Positions 8,115-14,229 of a stretch of 16,602 nt of DNA are shown here, piece by piece. The position numbers and the translations under genes are program-made. Below the pieces are notes generated by a model that searched no databases, was not told where the DNA came from, and saw only the letters and a program-made list of their open reading frames with translations. Position 1 is the first letter of the stretch; every line of letters starts with the position of its first letter. The stretch is taken from contig PMBY01000420.1 of NCBI GenBank assembly GCA_003153875.1, positions 1-16,602 on the forward strand, given 5' to 3'. The stretch is from Myxococcales bacterium. GTDB lineage: Bacteria; Myxococcota; Polyangia; Fen-1088.

Positions 8115-9482
8115 ATGACAAAGACCATGGGCGCCGATCCCACCTTTGAAGCCAAGCGGTACTCCGAGCGCGACGCACGCCGCATTCTGCTTGAAGCCCT
8201 GAAGGGCCAGGGTGGTCAATTGACCAAGGCCGATGCAGTCGCGAAATCCGGCCTGCCGGTACCGGTCGCCGAGGAAGCGCTGGGCGGCCTGCTCAAGGAG
8301 TTCCGTAGTCACGTCGCCGCCACCGAGAGCGGCGAACTGATCTATCAATTCGATCCATCGTTCACGCGCCGGGATGCGGTCTCCCTGCGCGAGAGGCTGG
8401 CCAAGGTGGGGAACGCGCTGTGGAGGGGTTTCTCCTTTCTTTTCAAGATCTCCATCGTGACCACGCTGGTCGTGTACTTCGTGGCCTTCGTCGTCATGCT
8501 GATCGCGGTCCTGTTCGCGCGGCGCAGCTCGGACGACCGCGACAGCGGCGGAGATATCGACTTCGCCTGGCCCTTGTTTTGGATGTGGGGCTGGAGTCCC
8601 AGCAGCGATGGCGGCCTTTACCGCCAGCGGCGCCGCCGGTTGCCTGACAAGCCCCTGTACAAGAAGGTCTTCGAGTTCGTGTTCGGGCCGCCCAAGCCGC
8701 CGGTGGATCCCCTGGCCGACGAAAAGGAGGTGCTGGCCCACATTCGGCACAAGAACGGCCGCATCGCCGCGGTGGACCTGGTGATGTTGATGGGATGGGA
8801 TTTCGCGCGCGCCGAGGAAGAGGCCACGCGTCTGCTGGTCAACTACGGCGGCGAGCCCGAGGTCACCGACGATGGGGTGGTGGTATACGCGTTCAAGGAG
8901 ATTCGCAAGACGGCTGCAGAGAGCGGACAGCCTGAACCCGTCGTGCGCCGGGCCTGGGAGCGTCTGGAGTCGCGGCCGCCGCTGACCGGAAATCGCACCG
9001 GGACCAACGTGGCCATCAGCCTGTTCAACGGGTTCAACCTGCTGGCGCCGTTGTGGATCGTGCCGGCCTTTGAGGCAGGCCTGAGTACGCCGATCCCGGG
9101 CCAGGAGTTCTTGCTGCACGACTATCCTCTGGCCTTCTCGGGACTATTGTTCGCGGTTCCCTTGGGCCGCTGGCTGGTCGAGCAGGCGCGCGAGCCGGGC
9201 CGGCGCAGACGTAACGCCCGTCGGCGCTTGCTGCAGACCGTGCTGGCCCGGCAGGGCCAGGCCGCATCGGTCGAGGAGCTGGCGCCCGAGCCGACCGCGG
9301 TCCAGGCGCTGTCCCAGTCTCTGGTGGCCTTGGGCGGCGATGTGGTCACGGACGACAGTGGCCAGATTCGCTACGCCTTCCCGCGTATCAGCGAAGAGCT
9401 TGCAGGAATCGAGAAAGCCCGCGTACAAGCCTCGGGGCGTGAACGGGATCCCGGGGCCGTCGTCTTCTCTTCACGAGACTGA
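8115..9482 (+). CDS. Membrane protein with three winged-helix-like segments, function unknown
   Basis: I do not recognise a named family. The 455-aa protein has three segments of similar pattern, each a helical stretch ending in a short strand with Tyr-x-Phe or Tyr-Ala-Phe: about residues 20-80 (ending LIYQFDP), 203-262 (ending VVVYAFKEI) and 370-423 (ending IRYAFPRI). They look like winged-helix folds. Membrane segments are likely at 106-135 (FSFLFKISIVTTLVVYFVAF), about 300-323 and about 337-355. An aromatic stretch (FAWPLFWMWGW) and a conserved-looking FEFVFGPPKPPVDPLADEK lie between the first two. The ATG at 8115 is only one base from GAGG; an ATG at 8127 is 13 bases away, so the start is uncertain. 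hslO follows after 26 bases on the same strand, suggesting co-transcription. A role in sensing or protein quality control is only inferred from that neighbour. Confidence 0.8.
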   Translation: MTKTMGADPTFEAKRYSERDARRILLEALKGQGGQLTKADAVAKSGLPVPVAEEALGGLLKEFRSHVAATESGELIYQFDPSFTRRDAVSLRERLAKVGNALWRGFSFLFKISIVTTLVVYFVAFVVMLIAVLFARRSSDDRDSGGDIDFAWPLFWMWGWSPSSDGGLYRQRRRRLPDKPLYKKVFEFVFGPPKPPVDPLADEKEVLAHIRHKNGRIAAVDLVMLMGWDFARAEEEATRLLVNYGGEPEVTDDGVVVYAFKEIRKTAAESGQPEPVVRRAWERLESRPPLTGNRTGTNVAISLFNGFNLLAPLWIVPAFEAGLSTPIPGQEFLLHDYPLAFSGLLFAVPLGRWLVEQAREPGRRRRNARRRLLQTVLARQGQAASVEELAPEPTAVQALSQSLVALGGDVVTDDSGQIRYAFPRISEELAGIEKARVQASGRERDPGAVVFSSRD

Positions 9483-9508
9483 GCGATTCGCTCTGATAGA
9501 ACCAAGAC

Positions 9509-10429
9509 GTGACCGACCAGGATCAAATCATTCGTTGCCTTCTTGAGAATGGCCGCGCCCGCGTGGTGTCCGCGACCACGACCCAGACGGTACGCGAGAT
9601 CACGCGCCGGCACGACGTCCGGGGCGTGGCCGCGGTTGCGCTGGGGCGCGCGGTCACCTCTGGGTTGCTGCTGGCGACGCTGACCAAGGATGAAGAACAG
9701 GTCACCCTGCAGATTCTCGGCAACGGACCGTTGGGCGGCATCACGGTGGATGCGCGCTCTTCTGGTCGCGTGCGCGGCTACCTGAGGCATGGGGATGGCG
9801 TTCCTTGGGTCGGAGCATCCGCAGCCCGTCTGTCGCTGGCAGAGGCCGTGGGAAAGCAGGGCGTGGTGAACGTGGTTCGCGATCTGGGCCTGGCGCAGAA
9901 CTACGCCGGTCAGACCGCGCTGCAGACCGGGGAGATCGACAGCGACGTGGAACACTACCTCTCGACCAGCGAGCAGATCGACAGCGTGCTCCGTTGCGAC
10001 ACCTTGGTCGATGGCGAGGGCGGAGTCATCGCTTCAGCCGGACTGTTGGTGCAGACCCTGCCCCAGGCTGAGGGCACCGCCTTGGTCGAGTTCATTCGCC
10101 AGACATGGGACGAGCAGCGACTCAGTCAGGTCTTGCTGGAAGCGCCCGGTTCTGTGGACGCGGAGTCTCTTGCGCGTCGGCTGCTGGCGCCCATGTCCGA
10201 GTCCTTGCAGATTCTCGACAGTCGTCCGGTGACGTTCGCGTGCTCGTGCAGCCGCGCGCGCGCAGCCGCCACGATGGAAATGCTTCACGAAGAGGATCTG
10301 CGGGCGATGATTCTCGAGGACAACCAGGCTCGGGTTGGCTGCAATTTTTGCGGAGAACAATACACGTTCTCCGAGAGCGAACTGGAACTCATCCGCCGCA
10401 AGCGTCAACCGGCACGGCCGGCCAGTTAA
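9509..10429 (+). CDS. hslO: Hsp33 redox-regulated molecular chaperone
   Basis: A 306-aa protein, close to the usual Hsp33 length of about 290. The N-terminal domain shows typical landmarks: GRAVTSGLLLATL (residues 46-58) and VTLQILGNGPLGGITVDA (65-82). The C-terminal zinc-binding redox switch has Cys245 and Cys247 (CxC in FACSCSR) plus Cys278 and Cys281 (CxxC in GCNFCGEQYTF). All four ligands are present, so it should hold zinc when reduced and, by established Hsp33 behaviour, unfold and bind clients when oxidised and heated. The start is a GTG at 9509; the site upstream is weak (AAGA), which fits coupling to the preceding gene, whose stop is 26 bases away. Its stop codon overlaps that of the convergent sulfatase gene in TTAA. 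Confidence 0.96.
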   Translation: MTDQDQIIRCLLENGRARVVSATTTQTVREITRRHDVRGVAAVALGRAVTSGLLLATLTKDEEQVTLQILGNGPLGGITVDARSSGRVRGYLRHGDGVPWVGASAARLSLAEAVGKQGVVNVVRDLGLAQNYAGQTALQTGEIDSDVEHYLSTSEQIDSVLRCDTLVDGEGGVIASAGLLVQTLPQAEGTALVEFIRQTWDEQRLSQVLLEAPGSVDAESLARRLLAPMSESLQILDSRPVTFACSCSRARAAATMEMLHEEDLRAMILEDNQARVGCNFCGEQYTFSESELELIRRKRQPARPAS

Positions 10430-12651
10430 CCTCCCGTTGCCTTCACGAATTCCTGCGTGTGATTGTTGAGCGTGCCCCAACTGGCCGTGTGCCAGCGGGC
10501 GCGATGGGCCAAGTAGAAACCGGCGCAGTCACGCAGATAGCGCAGGGCCATGGGGCGCTTGTCCTTGACGTCGGATTTTTCGACGGGGTCGGCCGCCGTG
10601 TCGTAGAGCATCTCCTTGCCACCGTAGTCGACGATGTAGCGCAGATTGGCGGCGCGGAGCGAGTAGCTGCGGCCATATTCGGCGGGAATCACACGCGGGG
10701 TCCACGGGCCTTGGCGCAGGGCCATGGGCACCAGGCTCTGCCCCTGCATGCGCGGCTCGGGCGGCAGACCCATCAGGTCGAGGATGGTGGGCGCGACGTC
10801 CACATGGCTGACCGTGGTGTCGACGGTGATTTCCTTGTCAGTCAAGCTCGGAACCCACAGCACCAGCGGCACCTGGGTGACTTCGAACCAGTGGCCGTAG
10901 GCGTGGCCCAGGCTGCCATGCTCGAAGAAACCTTCGCCATGGTCCGCAAGTAAGATGACCGCCGTGTCGTCGCGCAGGCCGCGGGTCGCCAGGCCGTCGA
11001 CCAGCGTGCCGAAACACTGATCGAAATACTCCACCTCGCCGTCGTACAGCCCACGCAGCTGTTGCCAGCGTGCCGGGGTCATCTTCAGGGTTCCCCTGAC
11101 AATCGCGGTGAGGATGACGCCGTCGGGGCTCTTGCCGATGGCTGGGTCAAACTCGCCCTTCACGTAGTGTTCGGTAATGCCCTGGTGATAGATGTACGGG
11201 GTGTGCGGCTCGAAGGCGATGGACGAAAGGAAGAAGCGCCGTCCGGCTTTGACTTGCTCGTCGGCGAATCCCAACATCAGTTTGATCAGGGTGGGGCAGC
11301 CGCCGCCTTTTCCTTCCTGCGAGGGCTGGTGATACGCGGTCCACTTGGACGCGGCTTTGAGCCGGCCCATGGCGAATGAATTGTCGCCGTAGTAGCCGGT
11401 GGCAATGTTGTCCGCGCCCAATACCGCGCTCACCATGGGCGTGCCCGGGTTGAGCTTGGCCTTGTCGCCCAGAATGCCGTTCACGCGCGGCAAAGTTCCG
11501 CTCTGGATACTGGCGTGCGAGGGTGGGGACGAGGGCGAGGCAGCCTCGGTGTTGAGAAACACAACGCCGTTCTTGTGGCCAGCCTCGGTGATGCGCGGGG
11601 TGAGCACCTTGGTTTGACTGTAGAGCGCGAGGCTGTCGGCACGCATGGCATCGCCGATCAAGAGAACCAGGTTGCGCACTGGCTTGGGGCGGGCAAGCGA
11701 AGGCGCGGCCGCCAGCAGGATGCGCGGCGTGGCCCACAGCACATCGCCGCCGTCGACCACGGCGAACTCCAGCGCCACCAGCTTGCCGGCCAGGGCTGCC
11801 AGCGACAGTGTGTGCGGTTGCCACTGTCCTGGCTGTTGGGTCTGGTCGAGCAGGATCTGCGCCGGCTGACCCTCGGGCCGCGCCGACACGCGCAGGTGCG
11901 CCGCCGCCTGCGGCGCCGCGGTTTCCAGCACCAGGAACGACTGGCGTGGGACTTCCAGCAGCATGGAATAGCGGCGAAACCCGGCGAGAGCCGCCTTTTC
12001 TTGCCCGGCCACGCTGGCTGCGATCACCGGCGACAGTGGAGGCCAGGCGTCGGCCGGCTCGCGGGGCGTGTCGGCGATCACCTCCAGTGAGTGAAAGAGA
12101 GCGCCCTTCTTGGCCACCGCGACGACGAGATCGTTCTCGCCCGGATGAAGCATGCCGGCCGGAACGTTGATGGCCAGGGTCTGCCAACCGCCAGCCACTG
12201 GGACAATCTTCAGCGGCTTGCCGTTGAGGCGCAGCGACAGCCGTTGCCCGGTGGCGCCGTTCATGCGTACGACGATGGTCGCTGCGCCGGCTTCGCCATC
12301 CCACGGGAAGCGCAGGCTGCTTGTGGTGGTGCCCAGCACGCGACCGGCGCGATCCTGCAGCTTGGTCACGCCTCGCCACGGGCTGGTGTATTCCTGTGTG
12401 TATTTTCTGAATCCCTCGCTGGCAAACGGGATGACCAGCCCGCGCTGAAAGAGGTGCCACAAGGCCCGGCTGGCCAGAAGGTCTACCTGCGGCCCGGACT
12501 CATCCAGTCGCGGCGAGCCTGCCTGGGCCGCGCCACGCGAGGCCGCGGACGAAGGCGCCGCCGCGTGCGCGACCTTGGGCAAGGATGCGCGTTGACAGCC
12601 GCCACCGAGGCTGACAGCAAGGACTGCAAGGCAAATCAGAACGCGAGACAT
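10426..12651 (-). CDS. Sulfatase-like (alkaline phosphatase superfamily) hydrolase, predicted lipoprotein
   Basis: A 741-aa exported protein. Residues 1-18 are a signal peptide and Cys19 is a probable lipidation site (SLGGGC, a loose lipobox because Gly occupies -3). Residues 60-315 look like beta-sandwich modules (GATIVVRMNG-type strands, GENDLVVAVAKKG, HTLSLAALAGKLVALEFAVVDG). The sulfatase domain begins near residue 325: metal ligands in NLVLLIGDAMRADSLALYS (Asp334), the nucleophile region ASPSSPPSHASIQSG (Ser375), IAFEPHTPYIYH (481-488) and LLADHGEGFFEHGS (Asp570-His571). The nucleophile motif is Ser-Pro-Pro-Ser-His instead of the Cys/Ser-x-Pro-x-Arg needed for formylglycine. The substrate may therefore be a phosphate or phosphonate ester rather than a sulfate; this is inferred. 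AAGGGA precedes the ATG by five bases. Its 5' flank contains the transposase remnant. Confidence 0.88.
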   Translation of the reverse strand: MSRVLICLAVLAVSLGGGCQRASLPKVAHAAAPSSAASRGAAQAGSPRLDESGPQVDLLASRALWHLFQRGLVIPFASEGFRKYTQEYTSPWRGVTKLQDRAGRVLGTTTSSLRFPWDGEAGAATIVVRMNGATGQRLSLRLNGKPLKIVPVAGGWQTLAINVPAGMLHPGENDLVVAVAKKGALFHSLEVIADTPREPADAWPPLSPVIAASVAGQEKAALAGFRRYSMLLEVPRQSFLVLETAAPQAAAHLRVSARPEGQPAQILLDQTQQPGQWQPHTLSLAALAGKLVALEFAVVDGGDVLWATPRILLAAAPSLARPKPVRNLVLLIGDAMRADSLALYSQTKVLTPRITEAGHKNGVVFLNTEAASPSSPPSHASIQSGTLPRVNGILGDKAKLNPGTPMVSAVLGADNIATGYYGDNSFAMGRLKAASKWTAYHQPSQEGKGGGCPTLIKLMLGFADEQVKAGRRFFLSSIAFEPHTPYIYHQGITEHYVKGEFDPAIGKSPDGVILTAIVRGTLKMTPARWQQLRGLYDGEVEYFDQCFGTLVDGLATRGLRDDTAVILLADHGEGFFEHGSLGHAYGHWFEVTQVPLVLWVPSLTDKEITVDTTVSHVDVAPTILDLMGLPPEPRMQGQSLVPMALRQGPWTPRVIPAEYGRSYSLRAANLRYIVDYGGKEMLYDTAADPVEKSDVKDKRPMALRYLRDCAGFYLAHRARWHTASWGTLNNHTQEFVKATGG

Positions 12652-12699
12652 GCGTCCCTTCTAGCAAACCTGCGGCCAAATCGCCTGCTCACATGGCAG

Positions 12700-12936
12700 C
12701 TCACTGGGGAAGACAAGGACCGGCAGGTGACTCTCGACCATCTGGCCAATGCCTCCGTGCAAGGCCTGGTCGCGACAGGTCCGCGCCGAGGCTGCCGTGT
12801 GCTGCGCCTGGGAGGCACCGGCGAGGATGCCGAGGCCGCGATCATCGGCAAGCGGTGCGCAGACGTCGCCGGCTTCAACGTGCACGCCAACGTGCGCGTG
12901 GGCGCCAATGACCGCGACGGCCTTGAACACCTGTGC
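12700..12936 (+). pseudogene. Remnant of IS91-family (Y2/HUH) transposase
   Basis: In the plus frame this stretch reads LANASVQGLVATGPRR, then GCRVLRLGG, and ends in AGFNVHANVRVGANDRDG followed by LEHLC. This matches my memory of the middle of Y2 transposases, where an ASVQGR-ATGPR-G segment precedes FNLHANV-V-ANDR-RLE-LCRY-LRPP. Similarity stops right after the Leu-Cys, where an Arg-Tyr-x-x-Arg-Pro-Pro continuation is expected, so the 3' part is lost. The N-terminal zinc-binding domain and the HUH motif are also absent. No start codon or ribosome binding site fits; the frame merely stays open from antisense DNA of the sulfatase gene. It is a dead fragment about 80 codons long, and no IS ends or target duplication are visible. 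Confidence 0.72.
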
Positions 12937-12952
12937 TCAAATGGCCCTCGTG

Positions 12953-12982
12953 AATGGCATAGTCACCCCGGGTAGTGCCATT
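12953..12982. terminator. Possible hairpin terminator downstream of the small lipoprotein
   Basis: Arms AATGGCA (12953-12959) and TGCCATT (12976-12982) are perfectly complementary around 16 bases that themselves contain ACCC-c-GGGT. On the minus strand the hairpin starts about 23 bases after the lipoprotein stop at 13005. No T-run follows on either strand, so an intrinsic terminator is doubtful. It could also be a scar at the end of the transposase fragment. Confidence 0.35.
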
Positions 12983-13004
12983 ATTCGATGCGCCCGGCGG
13001 GTAT

Positions 13005-13889
13005 CTAGTTTGCGTCCCGAAGCGCGGCGACCCGCACGTCAGAGACGAACCAATCCTCGCAGGTCGTCGTCGGCCCCAGGTCCTCCGACAGGCCACCGTG
13101 GGTGATTCGGTAACCTCCAACGCTGATGGTTGCCCCATAGGGCACAGGCATCCAGCCGCTGGCATCCTGCGCTTCGAGGTCGTAGCTGGACCAATCACCG
13201 CACTGATCGTGCTGCAGGCAAATGGCAGACCCTTGGCGGAATGTAAGAGGCGCACTGTCCAAGTCAGCCACGACGCCACCCATGCCGACGTACACATCCA
13301 CGGCTTGCCCGTGGCCCAGCGACAATTCGGAGATCACCCGCGACCAGCCGCCGCTGCGCCTCACGTACGCGACTTCGACGGCATCCCCCACCGTCCAGAC
13401 TACAATGTTCGCAGGCACCTGGTACTCGACATTCCAGTCCGTGGTCCCCGTCGGAAGCTCTGCGCGCACCGTGAGTGCGACAATCTCGGAGTCCGCAGCG
13501 CCGGCTGACTGAAAGCATCCGCCCGGCACCGGGCCCTTGGCAACCGAGGCGACGGTGCCACTCAATTGGACCGACCGGTCGGCGTAGAATGAAGCGCCAT
13601 CCTGCCACCCGCCGGTTGGCTGCACGCAGAGATTGACGATGGGCGGCTCCGGCAAGACCGAGCAGGCGGCAAGCGCGACCGAGCCTGTAGTGGCGCCACC
13701 CGTGCCGCCTGCGCCACCGGTCCCGACCGTGCTCCCGGCTGCGCCGCCACCTCCGCCCCCACCTGGCGGACTGCCACTCATGAAATTGGTGTCTGGGTCG
13801 GAAACATCCGAACTGCCACAGGCAGCCGCGAATCCGGCAGCCAGGGCTGCAAGCAAGAGCGATTTCAAGACTGGTCTCATGGGCTTCAT
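13005..13889 (-). CDS. Small secreted lipoprotein of unknown function
   Basis: From the ATG at 13889 the product has 294 aa. A TTG at 13910 and an ATG at 13880 are alternative starts; none has a strong ribosome binding site. Residues 1-23 are a signal peptide (VLKSLLLAALAAGFAAAC) with Cys24 as lipidation site. Residues 37-70 are a Gly-rich linker (SPPGGGGGGGAAG, then GTGGAGGTGGATTGS). The rest is a predicted beta-rich domain with scattered cysteines (76, 88, 125, 224, 230, 277) that could form disulfides in the envelope. It contains VPANIVVWTVGDAVEVAYVRR and LGHGQAVDVYVGMGG. I see no catalytic motif and recognise no family. The linker style matches the propeller lipoprotein at 1030-3645, typical of one secretome. 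It lies between the GH8 gene and the sulfatase on the same strand, with 340 and 353 bases on either side, so it is probably transcribed alone. Confidence 0.8.
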   Translation of the reverse strand: MKPMRPVLKSLLLAALAAGFAAACGSSDVSDPDTNFMSGSPPGGGGGGGAAGSTVGTGGAGGTGGATTGSVALAACSVLPEPPIVNLCVQPTGGWQDGASFYADRSVQLSGTVASVAKGPVPGGCFQSAGAADSEIVALTVRAELPTGTTDWNVEYQVPANIVVWTVGDAVEVAYVRRSGGWSRVISELSLGHGQAVDVYVGMGGVVADLDSAPLTFRQGSAICLQHDQCGDWSSYDLEAQDASGWMPVPYGATISVGGYRITHGGLSEDLGPTTTCEDWFVSDVRVAALRDAN

Positions 13890-14229
13890 GTTGAAGCCAG
13901 CTGACAGCAAAGACCATGCCGAGCGCCCGTACCGACGAAATCCAGCCGGCGTGCGCCGACCGCCACGAGGAGGCGCAATCCGTGGGCATGACGGGCGGCG
14001 GCGAGTCGGCGGGCGCCATCAGAACTCTGAGGTCGCGCTCGGAATTCTGAGTGGGAGCTGGCGGCCCTGTCGCGCGCATGGCGCGTTAACCCGCGGATGC
14101 GGTCCTTGCGGTCGATGGCGGCATCCGGGCTTCCGGGCGCAAGCTGCTCAGGCCGTGCCCAGAATCGGCGCATTTGCAAATGCGCTTCGGTGGAGGAAAA
14201 GTAGCGCTCGAAATGACTATCCACCCCAC
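13890..14229. other. Intergenic region with an 18-base palindrome; no gene seen
   Basis: This 340-base stretch lies between the GH8 stop and the small lipoprotein start. Apart from the palindrome at 14168-14185 I see no RNA gene, no recognisable protein and no clear promoter. Open frames crossing it are continuations of antisense frames of the neighbours. Confidence 0.55.
14168..14185. promoter_or_regulatory. 18-base perfect palindrome
   Basis: GCGCATTTGCAAATGCGC equals its own reverse complement. It sits 45 bases past the GH8 stop and about 280 bases upstream of the small lipoprotein start. It has no loop of its own and no T-run on the minus strand, so it fits a dimeric regulator site better than an intrinsic terminator. 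As RNA it could form a 6-base stem with a 6-base loop. Confidence 0.45.

Larger units (their letters stand above)
12652..13004. other. Intergenic region holding a transposase remnant and an inverted repeat
   Basis: This 353-base stretch lies between the sulfatase start and the stop of the small lipoprotein gene. It contains the decayed Y2 transposase piece (12700-12936) and an inverted repeat (12953-12982). It must also hold the sulfatase promoter unless that gene is read through from upstream, but I see no convincing -35/-10 pair. Confidence 0.6.

Noticed and set aside
8049..9119. Minus-strand open frame of 356 codons opposite the winged-helix membrane protein
   Set aside because: Gln/His/Arg-rich shadow without a domain; the plus-strand frame has membrane segments and repeated motifs.
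12091..12690. First two thirds of a 294-codon plus-strand open frame that ends in the transposase remnant
   Set aside because: This part is antisense to the sulfatase N-terminus and shows no transposase-like pattern; only 12700-12936 was kept.
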